Numbered from the stretch's first letter, positions 1 through 7,291 are shown. The stretch: 16,126 nt of DNA from Paludibacter sp. (GCA_030655595.1 JAUSNQ010000016.1:1-16126); one strand, 5' to 3'. A program made the numbers and translations. Notes: generated from the letters alone by a model not told the origin.

Positions 1-623
1 AGAATCGGCGTACGTTTCTCCGCATCGATTGCCATACCCAATAAAGTGTTGATTAAAGACACAGAATCAGCACCTTCAGCCTCAACAGCCAGTGCTATTT
101 CGGAAATAGAAGTTACATTTGGCGAAAGCTTCACCATCAACTCTTTTCTGTACACACTTCGCACAGCCTTAACTACTTGAGCAGCAGACAGACAAGAAGT
201 CCCAAAGGCCATTCCACCTTCTTTCACATTCGGACAAGATATATTCAATTCAATACCTGGAATATGGTCCAAATCATTTAATGATTCCGATGTTTTGATG
301 TAATCTTCAATCGTTGACCCCGAAACGTTTACAAATATACTTGTATCAAAGTCTTTAATTTCAGGATAAATGTGATTAACAAAATAGTCAACACCCTTAT
401 TCTGCAGTCCCACAGCGTTTAACATACCTGAAGGCGTTTCAGCCATGCGCGGATATGCGTTTCCCTGACGATCACGAAGCGTCGTTCCCTTTACAATAAT
501 ACCTCCTATTCGCGAAATATCAATGAAGTCGGAGTACTCTGTACCATAACCAAAAGTGCCCGATGCAGTCATCACCGGATTTTTCAATTGTATCTTACCT
601 AACTGTACACTTAAATCTACCAT
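1..623 (-). CDS. pyrD: Dihydroorotate dehydrogenase, catalytic subunit (class 1B), 3' end cut by window
   Basis: Catalytic FMN subunit that oxidises dihydroorotate to orotate in pyrimidine synthesis, working in the cytosol with the PyrK electron-transfer subunit. I translated the minus strand from ATG at 621-623; 207 codons are visible and the C-terminal third lies outside the window. Visible family motifs are '[11 protein letters not shown]' (residues 20-30), 'VKGTT' (44-48), 'NAVGLQN' (69-75) and '[11 protein letters not shown]' (127-137). Cys130 sits where class 1B enzymes carry the catalytic base; a Cys rather than Ser there, plus the adjacent pyrK, argues for the NAD-dependent 1B type. 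The start overlaps the pyrK stop by 7 nt (617-623), so the two are probably translationally coupled. The substrate-binding 'INT' motif is at 191-193. Confidence 0.95.
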   Translation of the reverse strand, partial: MVDLSVQLGKIQLKNPVMTASGTFGYGTEYSDFIDISRIGGIIVKGTTLRDRQGNAYPRMAETPSGMLNAVGLQNKGVDYFVNHIYPEIKDFDTSIFVNVSGSTIEDYIKTSESLNDLDHIPGIELNISCPNVKEGGMAFGTSCLSAAQVVKAVRSVYRKELMVKLSPNVTSISEIALAVEAEGADSVSLINTLLGMAIDAEKRTPI

Positions 624-1387
624 TTTAACTTTGTAATATTAAAAACCGGTCCCTCAGTACACACACAAACATGACCATCGGTGGTATCAGTCACACAACA
701 CAAGCAAGCACCAAAACCACAAGCCATTGTATTTTCAAGAGAAACCTCGCAAAAAGTATCCGTTTTAGCTGCATAAGCTCCCACAGCTTTCATCATGGGA
801 GTAGGACCGCAAGTATAAATTGCATCAAATTTCTGATTATTTAAGATGGAATGTTGAGTTACAAAACCCTTTTCACCATGTGAACCATCTTCAGTTGTCG
901 TGTGTATATTACCATACCTGACAAAATCATCCAATTGGAGCAAATTTGATTCAGATCGTCCACCTAACAGAAAGTTACAAGTATAGCCCAGATCGTTCAA
1001 ATATGCGCCCAAAAACAGCATTGGAGCGATTCCTACACCACCACCAATCATTAAAATGCGGGCATCTTTATTTTCGGGGATAGAAAATGTGTTTCCAAGT
1101 GGAAAAATAAGATTTAATTTCGTTCCTGACTTCAGAGTTGACAATTTACGAGTACCATCTCCAACAATTTGAACTAATAACCACAACTCATTATGCGCAT
1201 AGTCCACAAAATTGATTGAAATCGGTCTTCTGAGGAAGGTAGTAGGCGAATCATCGACACGCACTTCGACAAATTGACCAGGAAACATCGCAGGCAAAGG
1301 ATCATTTGCTCTCACAATTAGTAAATAATACTGATCATTCACGATTTTATTTTCCTTATCGATCAAGTCTTGCATGAATTTCTTCAT
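617..1387 (-). CDS. pyrK: Dihydroorotate dehydrogenase B, electron-transfer subunit
   Basis: FAD/[2Fe-2S] subunit that passes electrons from the PyrD flavin to NAD+. I place the start at the ATG at 1385-1387 (protein begins 'MKKFMQDL', 256 aa); an in-frame ATG at 1418-1420 would add 11 hydrophobic residues with no family counterpart. The ferredoxin-reductase-like fold shows the flavin motif 'RRPISI' and the NAD-binding loop '[10 protein letters not shown]'. The C-terminus has the PyrK cluster signature C-x4-C-x2-C-x11-C followed by 'TEGPVF', with ligands probably at residues 223, 228, 231 and 243; two further cysteines lie in the same stretch. The gene ends inside the start of pyrD, forming a two-gene unit. 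A -7-like hexamer at 1459-1466 would give a leader of roughly 65 nt. I see no attenuator or PyrR-type element in that leader. Confidence 0.94.
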   Translation of the reverse strand: MKKFMQDLIDKENKIVNDQYYLLIVRANDPLPAMFPGQFVEVRVDDSPTTFLRRPISINFVDYAHNELWLLVQIVGDGTRKLSTLKSGTKLNLIFPLGNTFSIPENKDARILMIGGGVGIAPMLFLGAYLNDLGYTCNFLLGGRSESNLLQLDDFVRYGNIHTTTEDGSHGEKGFVTQHSILNNQKFDAIYTCGPTPMMKAVGAYAAKTDTFCEVSLENTMACGFGACLCCVTDTTDGHVCVCTEGPVFNITKLKW

Positions 1388-1458
1388 TGTTATAATGTAT
1401 ATATTGCTTATTTGAAACATAGATTAAGATGGTTTTTTACCATTCTATATTTCAGGTA

Positions 1459-1466
1459 CAAAAATA
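1459..1466 (-). promoter_or_regulatory. Candidate promoter -7 element for pyrKD
   Basis: On the minus strand this reads TATTTTTG, matching the Bacteroidetes -7 consensus TAnnTTTG. It lies just after the stop codon of the upstream regulator gene and about 65 nt before the pyrK start. I find no convincing TTTG at the expected -33 spacing, so this rests on the -7 match alone. Confidence 0.4.
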
Positions 1467-1472
1467 CAACAA

Positions 1473-2060
1473 TTATTTTGAATCGAATTCCTGAAATGTG
1501 TGATCTGAGTAATAAAGGATAATTTTGCTGACTTTTTTTTCAACAAAAGCTATCTGAGTTTTTCTTAATTCACCAATTTCCTGTTGATTGTTTACGTTTG
1601 ATTCTGGCTTTAAATCATTTTCAACATGGCCTTGATTGCCTAAGTGTTTATCATGCTGTTCAACCGATGACTTTTTTGTCGACAATCGGGTGTAAGTAGC
1701 TTCTGGTGTTGATCTGACTGTATTTTGATTATTTGGATCAGAATTCTGACTAGAATTTCTCAACTCATTTTCTGATGAAGTATCTGATAATGAGAATAAT
1801 TCATCATCATCACCAAACAAAGTGGGCACCTGAGATTGCATTTCCTGACGAAATATGGGTCCGAGTCCTAAAATAAGCCAATCTGAGTTAATGTTCGGGA
1901 ACCTGTTGAGTATTTTTTTCATCACATCTAAACTGGGATTGTTCCTGTTATTCAGTATGTGCGACAAAGTAGAATTTTGTATGCCTATTTCATTGGCAAA
2001 TTGTCCTGAACTCATGCCTTCTACTTGCATGATTTTTTCAATACGGACTTTTTCATTCAT
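1473..2060 (-). CDS. Xre/Cro-type helix-turn-helix transcriptional regulator
   Basis: A 195-aa DNA-binding protein. Residues about 5-60 form an HTH_3 domain with recognition-helix region 'GIQNSTLSHILNNRNNPS'. This is followed by 'SDWLILGLGPIF', typical of a Bacteroidetes subgroup of Xre regulators. Residues about 75-155 are a polar Ser/Asn/Gln/Thr-rich linker that looks disordered. The last 30 residues ('KKVSKIILYYSDHTFQEF') form a compact hydrophobic tail resembling the tail of other Bacteroidales members of this subgroup, so it may be an interaction or effector element (inference). The gene has its own strong promoter with a palindrome between the -33 and -7 boxes, suggesting autoregulation. 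It lies between pyrKD and a gene-free kilobase; its targets cannot be read from the sequence. Confidence 0.85.
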   Translation of the reverse strand: MNEKVRIEKIMQVEGMSSGQFANEIGIQNSTLSHILNNRNNPSLDVMKKILNRFPNINSDWLILGLGPIFRQEMQSQVPTLFGDDDELFSLSDTSSENELRNSSQNSDPNNQNTVRSTPEATYTRLSTKKSSVEQHDKHLGNQGHVENDLKPESNVNNQQEIGELRKTQIAFVEKKVSKIILYYSDHTFQEFDSK

Positions 2061-2104
2061 AAAACGATGTATTTAGTGTATTTTACAAATAGATTTTCGA
2101 GTTA

Positions 2105-2135
2105 CAAATGTATGTAAATGTTTTTACAAAACAAA
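2105..2135 (-). promoter_or_regulatory. Bacteroidetes-type promoter of the Xre regulator
   Basis: On the minus strand: TTTG (2132-2135), a 19-nt spacer, then TACATTTG (2105-2112). This is a full match to the TTTG-N19-21-TAnnTTTG consensus of the Bacteroidetes housekeeping sigma factor. Transcription would start near 2099, giving a leader of about 40 nt before the ATG at 2060. It is the best promoter match in the window. Confidence 0.75.
2113..2128. promoter_or_regulatory. Palindrome TGTAAA-N4-TTTACA, candidate operator
   Basis: A perfect 6-bp inverted repeat with a 4-nt centre lies wholly within the -33/-7 spacer of the Xre promoter, an ideal place for a repressor. The direct repeat TTACAAA also occurs three times nearby on the plus strand (2083-2089, 2102-2108, 2124-2130), starting 19 and 22 nt apart, about two helical turns. 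A near-identical palindrome recurs at 2643-2659. Binding by the adjacent Xre protein is inference. Confidence 0.45.
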
Positions 2136-2153
2136 ATTTCACAAAGTTGTGGG

Positions 2154-2169
2154 TATAGATAGAAATGTA
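2154..2169. repeat. Left arm of a 16-bp perfect inverted repeat pair
   Basis: TATAGATAGAAATGTA here is the exact reverse complement of 2700-2715. The two arms enclose 530 bp of gene-free DNA, and the match does not extend outward or inward. I see no matching short direct repeats outside the arms, so a classical transposon target duplication is not evident. Confidence 0.6.
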
Positions 2170-2610
2170 TTGAAACTATACATATGTCAAATTCGGAGCA
2201 TTTTACATTTGTGCGAACAACAAACTGAATTATACTAAAATTAGTCCTGGTGAAAAGCATGAAAAACCCATTGAATTAAATCAAGGGAATACCTCGTTTA
2301 TTTACTGATTACAAAGAAAATATTGAATTTAATACGATAGAGACAATCACTTATCTACAGTATAATATCAGTCATTAAACAGGTATTTTTTAGTCTATTA
2401 AGTACAAGTGAAGTTAATATTTAATTATTGTTCGTTAATATATCTGATTGTCATATAGATATGAATTTATTATCTTGAAAAAATCAAATACATAGTACTT
2501 ATTTCACACTTTTGCCATTTGACTTGAATCTTAAATTTAGATATCATATTTATTTAACTGGTTAGTAGTTATTTAAAAAATAATAATTGATAATTTTAAT
2601 TTTATTTATA

Positions 2611-2635
2611 TAGAGATGTATCTTTGTGATCTCTA
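2611..2635 (+). promoter_or_regulatory. Orphan promoter-like element within a 7-bp inverted repeat
   Basis: TAGAGAT (2611-2617) and ATCTCTA (2629-2635) are perfect inverted arms 11 nt apart. The plus-strand -7 match TATCTTTG (2619-2626) sits between them. A weak -33 (TTTT at 2594-2597) lies 21 nt upstream. There is no gene downstream on the plus strand before the convergent terminator, so it could drive a non-coding RNA, or only become useful if the segment flips. Confidence 0.3.
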
Positions 2636-2642
2636 GTGTTTC

Positions 2643-2659
2643 TGTAAAATATATTTACA
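2643..2659. promoter_or_regulatory. Second TGTAAA-N5-TTTACA palindrome
   Basis: It has the same half-sites as the palindrome in the Xre promoter, with 5 rather than 4 nt at the centre, and lies just downstream of the orphan promoter-like element. It may be a second binding site for the same regulator. AT-rich DNA makes such sites more likely by chance. Confidence 0.3.
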
Positions 2660-2699
2660 ATAAAATCTGATACAAATATAGTCGACCCCCCAATGCGGT

Positions 2700-2715
2700 T
2701 ACATTTCTATCTATA
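2700..2715. repeat. Right arm of the 16-bp perfect inverted repeat pair
   Basis: TACATTTCTATCTATA, the exact reverse complement of 2154-2169. The promoter-like element at 2611-2635 lies inside the bounded segment, about 75 nt from this arm and pointing towards it. If the segment inverted, that element would point towards the Xre gene. Confidence 0.6.
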
Positions 2716-2836
2716 ACAATTGGTTTGTTGGATGTAAGAATTTTTAATCATACAACTTTCTGTATACATTTGTATTTGCAAGTTTACACAATCATGCTCA
2801 TCACCCTTCCTCGGATTTAAATCATGATTTATAAAT

Positions 2837-2878
2837 ATAATTATTTCATTTTAACTGAAAAATGAATGTAATAATTAT
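2837..2878. repeat. Long AT-rich hairpin, 16 bp with one bulge
   Basis: Arms ATAATTATT + TCATTTT (2837-2852) pair with AAAATGA (2859-2865) and AATAATTAT (2870-2878). The loop is 6 nt and there is a 4-nt bulge (2866-2869) on the 3' arm. There is no adjacent poly-U tract, so it is not a standard terminator. Role unknown. Confidence 0.45.
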
Positions 2879-3024
2879 CAGATTGAACAACTAAATATTT
2901 GATTTATCACTCAACTAACTGTTATTGAATAATTTAACCCAAATATCAAGGTCTGAGAATTGAGTATTTGATTTTTGCTTAGCCATGAGTCATGATTATG
3001 CCGATATTTTTTGACTTATATGCA

Positions 3025-3057
3025 CAAAAAAAGTCCGAAAAATAAATTTCGGACTTT
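3025..3057 (-). terminator. Rho-independent terminator of the minus-strand operon
   Basis: A perfect 11-bp stem AAAGTCCGAAA / TTTCGGACTTT (3030-3040 with 3047-3057) and a 6-nt loop, followed on the minus strand by a run of eight T including the stem end. It lies 27 nt past the stop codon of the CT398-like gene at 3084 and closes the six-gene run. Confidence 0.85.
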
Positions 3058-3083
3058 CGTCATATTATTAAATTCAAGTATGC

Positions 3084-3863
3084 TTATTCTGCAATCTCTG
3101 AAACAGGTGCAACGCCAGCCAGTTGCTGGTCGACTAAAATGCGACCACAATACTCACATACAATAACTTTCTTTCTCAGTCTGATATCAAGTTGTTTTTG
3201 AGCAGGAATTTTGTTGAAGCATCCCCCACATGCATCGCGATTAATATAAACCACAGCAAGACCGTTACGGGCATTTTTGCGTATACGTTTAAATGCAGTA
3301 AGCAAACGCACTTCAATGCGTGTTTCAATTTCTTTTGCACGTTCCCGTAATTTTTCTTCTTCTTGTTTGGTTTCAGCGATTATCTCTTCTAACTCTCCCC
3401 TTTTTTGTTCTAAGTCGAGGTTTCTTTCAGATAATTGAGCAGCTGTAATTTTTTGTTCTTCTACTTTGCCATCTTTAAAAGCCTTGTATTCGCGAATCTG
3501 CTTTTCACACAACTCTATTTCGAGTGTTTGATATTCAATTTCTTTCTCAAGATTCTCGTGTTCACGATTGTTTCTCACATTGTTTTGCTGCTCCTGATAC
3601 CGGTCAATTTTAATACGCGATTCTTCTATTGAGATCTTTTTTGAAGCAATCATCGATGTAAATTCATTGACTTCTTTCTCAAAATGTTCAATACGTGTAT
3701 TCAACCCAATGATTTCATCTTCTAAATCCTGCACCTCAAGCGGTAATTCGCCACGAAGTGTTTTGATTTCATCTATTTCGGAAACCACTTTTTGCAAGTC
3801 GTACAGGGCAAAAAGTTTTTCTTCAACGGTAATTTCTTTTTCTAATTTGGTCACTGCTGTCAT
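3084..3863 (-). CDS. CT398/DUF164-like coiled-coil protein with C4 zinc ribbon
   Basis: A 259-aa protein. Residues about 20-190 are Glu/Lys/Arg-rich heptad-like sequence predicted to form a long antiparallel coiled coil. The C-terminal end carries a zinc ribbon CxxC-x20-CxxC (Cys212, 215, 236, 239), the architecture of the CT398 family. There is no signal peptide or membrane segment, so it should be cytosolic. In other bacteria CT398 homologues have been linked to sigma-54 or secretion components and a nucleic-acid role has been proposed, but no firm biochemical function is established and I assign none. It starts 4 nt after the nif3-like stop, so the two are almost certainly cotranscribed; this pairing is common in Bacteroidetes. 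It is the last gene before the terminator. Confidence 0.85.
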   Translation of the reverse strand: MTAVTKLEKEITVEEKLFALYDLQKVVSEIDEIKTLRGELPLEVQDLEDEIIGLNTRIEHFEKEVNEFTSMIASKKISIEESRIKIDRYQEQQNNVRNNREHENLEKEIEYQTLEIELCEKQIREYKAFKDGKVEEQKITAAQLSERNLDLEQKRGELEEIIAETKQEEEKLRERAKEIETRIEVRLLTAFKRIRKNARNGLAVVYINRDACGGCFNKIPAQKQLDIRLRKKVIVCEYCGRILVDQQLAGVAPVSEIAE

Positions 3864-3867
3864 TTTG

Positions 3868-4962
3868 TTACAAATAAATAATGGGATTTGTATTTATTTT
3901 TGAAATATGGATTGCAAAGGTAGGGAATTTTTTTTGAATTATTTCATAAAAAACTTCTTTTGTGAACTGCTCTGTTTCATAATGACCTACATCGGCAATT
4001 AATATGCTTTTTTCTGCATCAAAAAATTCGTGGTATTTAAAGTCACCGGAAATAAAAACATCAGCTTTTGCTTGAATCGCTTCTGATAATAAGAAACTAC
4101 CAGAACCACCGCAAAGTGCTACTTTTTTTATTTGATTTCCTAACAATGCAGTATGGCGAATCGAGTTGTTTCCGAAAATTGCTTTGATTCTTTTTAAAAA
4201 TGTGTTTTCATCCTCTTTTTCAGCTAGATATCCAATGATTCCTGAGCCTACCCGATCGGATACATTGTTTAACGGTATGAGATCATAAGCTGGTTCTTCG
4301 TAAGGATGTGCTTTGATTAACGTACTAACAACATGCTTTTGCAAATAATCCGGTAAGATGACTTCGATTTTAATCTCTTCTTCGTAATGAATTTTATTTA
4401 CTTCACCTACAAATGGATGTGCATCGGTATTGGGACGAAAACTGCCATATCCTTCGCAATTGAAACTACAAGCATCATAGTTGCCAATTGTCCCACCTCC
4501 GGCTTCAAAAATTGCATCTCGAACTCTTTGTACATGGAGTTTAGGGACAAATGTCACCAACTTCAGCAACATTCCCTGTTTGGGTTGCAGTATTTTTCTA
4601 TTTACCAAGCCGATTTTATCAGCAATTTTACCATTCACTCCAGCTATCACATTGTCGATGTTGGTGTGAGCAGCGTAGATAGCAATATCATGTTTGATGG
4701 CCTTGATAACACAACGTTGCACTTCGTTCTGACCCGTAATCATCTTGAGTCCTTTGAAAATAAGAGGATGGTGTGCAATGATTAAATTCAAATTCATAGA
4801 TATGGCTTCGTCTATCACAGCCTCGGTAACATCAATACACATCAATGCTCCGGTCGTTTCCATATCTGGATTACCAACCAACAATCCTGCATTGTCGTAG
4901 CTCTCTTGTAATGCTAAGGGTGCAAATGATTCGATGGCGTTTGTGATAGTTCTGACGTCCAT
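3868..4962 (-). CDS. Nif3-like dinuclear metal centre protein (long form)
   Basis: A 364-aa member of the NIF3/YbgI/DUF34 family, which forms hexameric toroids with a two-metal site; the family has been described as GTP cyclohydrolase I type 2-like, but the substrate is unsettled. Probable metal ligands are visible: 'AHHP' His64 and His65, 'HTNID' Asp103, and near the C-terminus 'GHYETE' His327 and Glu331. Length exceeds the short YbgI form (about 250 aa) because residues about 125-240 form the inserted PII/CutA-like domain of long-form members. The N-terminal 'ESYDNAGLLVG' is also family-typical. It lies 30 nt after DUF5606 and 4 nt before the zinc-ribbon gene. No damage is visible. Confidence 0.9.
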   Translation of the reverse strand: MDVRTITNAIESFAPLALQESYDNAGLLVGNPDMETTGALMCIDVTEAVIDEAISMNLNLIIAHHPLIFKGLKMITGQNEVQRCVIKAIKHDIAIYAAHTNIDNVIAGVNGKIADKIGLVNRKILQPKQGMLLKLVTFVPKLHVQRVRDAIFEAGGGTIGNYDACSFNCEGYGSFRPNTDAHPFVGEVNKIHYEEEIKIEVILPDYLQKHVVSTLIKAHPYEEPAYDLIPLNNVSDRVGSGIIGYLAEKEDENTFLKRIKAIFGNNSIRHTALLGNQIKKVALCGGSGSFLLSEAIQAKADVFISGDFKYHEFFDAEKSILIADVGHYETEQFTKEVFYEIIQKKFPTFAIHISKINTNPIIYL

Positions 4963-4992
4963 ATTTTAAATTACATTTTTTATTTAAATATT

Positions 4993-5436
4993 TTATGCCT
5001 CAGTTTTGTCCTCTGCTTTATCTTTAGATTCTTCCTTGGTTTCTTCTACAGCAATAAAATCTGTCATCCCACTATTTACCAAAATATTATACCAGGCAAA
5101 TAATTTTCTCATATCACTTGGATAGACCTTATCCCGATCGAAGTTAGGAAGAATTTCTTCCATATATTTTCGAAGCACGTTGTTATCAGCTTTCGGTTCA
5201 ATAGGACAAGTAGCACCGTTTTCTTTAACTTTGATATTCTCAAGTACCTGACCCAATGGAATTTCCTCTTTGTCGGTGTACATGGCAATATCACCCAAAG
5301 ATACAACTTTGTCCTTTGTGTATGCCGGAATACGTTTACCATCGAGTAAAGACTCAACAATAATCATGTTTTTACCTTGCGAAACCATTTTAAATAAGCC
5401 TGGTTTGCCTGAGATTGATAGAATTTCTTTTAACAT
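4993..5436 (-). CDS. DUF5606-family protein
   Basis: A 147-aa protein of unknown function, recognised as the Bacteroidetes family DUF5606. I use the ATG at 5434-5436 ('MLKEILSISGKPGL'); the frame continues upstream only to a TTG at 5443-5445, a less likely start. The N-terminal half is a small beta-rich domain ('SISGKPGLFKMVSQGKN', 'PAYTKDKVVSLGDIAMYT'); the middle carries 'PNFDRDKVYPSDMRKLFAWYNIL'-like conserved sequence, and the last 20 residues are a disordered Glu/Lys tail. No signal peptide, membrane segment or catalytic motif is seen. It begins 9 nt after the stop of the PurF-like gene, and such tight linkage suggests a functional partnership with that enzyme (inference). Confidence 0.85.
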   Translation of the reverse strand: MLKEILSISGKPGLFKMVSQGKNMIIVESLLDGKRIPAYTKDKVVSLGDIAMYTDKEEIPLGQVLENIKVKENGATCPIEPKADNNVLRKYMEEILPNFDRDKVYPSDMRKLFAWYNILVNSGMTDFIAVEETKEESKDKAEDKTEA

Positions 5437-5445
5437 ATAAATCAA

Positions 5446-7248
5446 TTATAAAATTTCTTTTCCTTCGTAGTAGTTAATAAATGCCTTATTTACAAGCAGA
5501 TTACCTCCGGGTGTTGGATAATTACCAGTAAAATACCAGTCACCGGCATGATCCGGGCAAGCAAGGTGTAATCCTTCAATGGTTTGATAAACCAGTTCTA
5601 CCGGACAATCAACTTCTTCTGGTGTTAGCATTTTAGCGATCTGTCGAGATACTTCTTCCTGTGTAAATGGGGCATAAATTTCAATTACATAATTCACAAT
5701 TTCTTCTTTAGGAAAAATTTCCTGAGCTTTGGATTTCCTGTAAACTTCATCTATGATAGATTGTCGTCCTGTATCCTTCAGCAATTGAATCGCAGCTCTG
5801 AATGCACAAAACTCTGACATTTTCGACATATCAATTCCGTAATAATCAGGGAAACGCACTTGTGGTGATGAGGAAACAATGACTATCTTTTTAGGTTCCA
5901 AGCGATTCATTATTTTCAACAAGCTCTGTTTCAGTGTTGTACCACGCACAATTGAGTCATCAATAGCAATCAAATTATCCACTTTTCCCCGACGAATAGA
6001 CCCGTATGTAATATCATAGACGTGGGTAGCTAAATCATCTCTTTCTTTGTTCTGAGAAATAAAAGTACGTAGTTTAATATCTTTGATCAATACTTTTTCT
6101 GTACGGGGCGTTTGCTTTGATTTATGTTTAATCCCATCAATCATCCCGTAAAATGCCACTTCTGCAGTATTTGGAATAAATGAAAAAACCGAGTTTTCAA
6201 TATCATGATCAATTGATTTTAATATTGCATCGGCCAAAGATTCACCCAATTGTTTTCTTTCACGATAGATATCATAATCGCTGCCTCTTGAAAAATAGAT
6301 CCGTTCAAAAGAACATCTGGTCAGCTTTTTATCAGGTTCTCGAATGACTTCAAATTTAACCTCACCACTTTTTTTGATGATCATGGCATTTCCCGGGGTC
6401 AATTCATGCACATCAGATTCCTTAACATTCAAAGATGTTTGGATTACAGGTCTTTCAGATGCAACAACAACAATCTCATCATCAGCATAATAGAAACATG
6501 GACGAATTCCTTTTGAATCTCTGAACACAAAAGAATCACCATGACCGAGCATACCAGCAATTACATAACCCCCATCCCACATATACTCAGATTTTCTGAT
6601 GATAGAGGCAATATCTAACTGTTCCTCAATTTTTTGAGTAATTGTGATATCATTGGAATATCTTTTTTTAATAAAATCATATTCCTTTTGAACTTCCTGA
6701 TCTAATTTAAAACCAAGGGTTTCCAGCATCAGGAAAGTATCGACTTTGTCTCTTGGGTGCTGACCTTTTTGTGTCAGAAAATCAAATAACTCATCAACAT
6801 TTGTCAGATTGAAATTTCCGGCCAAAAGCATCGTTCTGTTTTTCCAGTTATGTCGTCGTAGAAAAGGATGAATATATGAAACACCATCCTTGTAATTAGT
6901 TGTGCTATAACGTAAATGACCCAAATATAATTCTGCTGCAAAAGGTAAACTTTGCTTAGCTTGAACTGCATCGTTGAAAATTGCTTCACCGATTTCGGTT
7001 GATTTTCTATTGATATTTGCAAAAATATCCTGAATGGCATTCTTTCCTTCCACTCTTTCCCGCCAAATATATTCCTCACCAGGCGGCATGTCTAATTTCA
7101 CACCAGATATACCCGCTCCTTCTTGACCACGGTTGTGCTGTTTCTCCATGAGCAGGTACATTTTCTGCAAACCATATTGCCAGGTACCATATTTTTGTTG
7201 ATAGTAATCCAAAGGTTTCAACAACCTTACCATTGCGATTCCGCACAT
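5446..7248 (-). CDS. PurF-like class II glutamine amidotransferase / phosphoribosyltransferase
   Basis: A 600-aa enzyme, longer than canonical PurF (roughly 470-500 aa). The N-terminal Ntn glutaminase domain begins 'MCGIAM' (Cys2 nucleophile after Met removal), with 'HNRGQEGAGI' (38-47), 'LGHLRYST' (109-116), 'GNFNLTN' (144-150) and 'WDGGYVIAG' (224-232). The phosphoribosyltransferase domain has an intact PRPP loop 'AIDDSIVRGTT' (428-438). It should make 5-phosphoribosylamine from PRPP and glutamine, or a related product. Oddities: insertions around 185-220 and near the C-terminus, and two positions aligned with Fe-S ligand cysteines of Bacillus-type PurF are changed ('PDYYGID' with Asp468; 'HLAC' with His561). 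Bacteroidetes often carry this long form besides an ordinary purF, so I leave the symbol empty. It lies 43 nt after glmS and 9 nt before DUF5606. Confidence 0.85.
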   Translation of the reverse strand: MCGIAMVRLLKPLDYYQQKYGTWQYGLQKMYLLMEKQHNRGQEGAGISGVKLDMPPGEEYIWRERVEGKNAIQDIFANINRKSTEIGEAIFNDAVQAKQSLPFAAELYLGHLRYSTTNYKDGVSYIHPFLRRHNWKNRTMLLAGNFNLTNVDELFDFLTQKGQHPRDKVDTFLMLETLGFKLDQEVQKEYDFIKKRYSNDITITQKIEEQLDIASIIRKSEYMWDGGYVIAGMLGHGDSFVFRDSKGIRPCFYYADDEIVVVASERPVIQTSLNVKESDVHELTPGNAMIIKKSGEVKFEVIREPDKKLTRCSFERIYFSRGSDYDIYRERKQLGESLADAILKSIDHDIENSVFSFIPNTAEVAFYGMIDGIKHKSKQTPRTEKVLIKDIKLRTFISQNKERDDLATHVYDITYGSIRRGKVDNLIAIDDSIVRGTTLKQSLLKIMNRLEPKKIVIVSSSPQVRFPDYYGIDMSKMSEFCAFRAAIQLLKDTGRQSIIDEVYRKSKAQEIFPKEEIVNYVIEIYAPFTQEEVSRQIAKMLTPEEVDCPVELVYQTIEGLHLACPDHAGDWYFTGNYPTPGGNLLVNKAFINYYEGKEIL

Positions 7249-7291
7249 TTGTCAAACCAAATTTTAAATGTTCAAATAAAAAATACTCAGG

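Larger units (their letters stand above)
2061..3029. other. Gene-free, AT-rich, symmetry-rich intergenic region
   Basis: Nearly 1 kb between the Xre start and the terminator of the next minus-strand operon. I found no ORF worth calling on either strand (the longest short one I checked, from 2183, has 14 codons) and no tRNA-like cloverleaf. Besides the items listed separately it holds a perfect 12-bp palindrome AAATCATGATTT (2819-2830), TGTATACA (2761-2768), CATGA-G-TCATG (2984-2994), and a short C-rich patch around 2685-2691 that stands out from the AT-rich background. It could be regulatory DNA, a non-coding RNA locus or a decayed mobile element. Confidence 0.6.

Noticed and set aside
1388..1420. 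Eleven extra residues at the PyrK N-terminus from the ATG at 1420
   Set aside because: They have no family counterpart, and the ATG at 1387 gives the usual length. The alternative cannot be fully excluded.
1429..1443. ATGGT-N5-ACCAT hairpin in the pyrK leader as an attenuator or terminator
   Set aside because: The stem has only 5 bp and no U tract follows it in a useful place; no alternative structure is apparent.
2204..2211. TACATTTG on the plus strand as a promoter
   Set aside because: The -7 matches, but no TTTG lies at the right spacing and no gene follows, so a chance match in AT-rich DNA is likely.
2183..2227. Short plus-strand ORF in the gene-free region
   Set aside because: It has only 14 codons, no supporting start context and no recognisable product.
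4387..4785. 132-codon plus-strand open frame opposite the nif3-like gene, and similar open frames opposite glmS and dapL
   Set aside because: They are antisense shadows of well-recognised genes, with no promoter, no family motif and odd composition.
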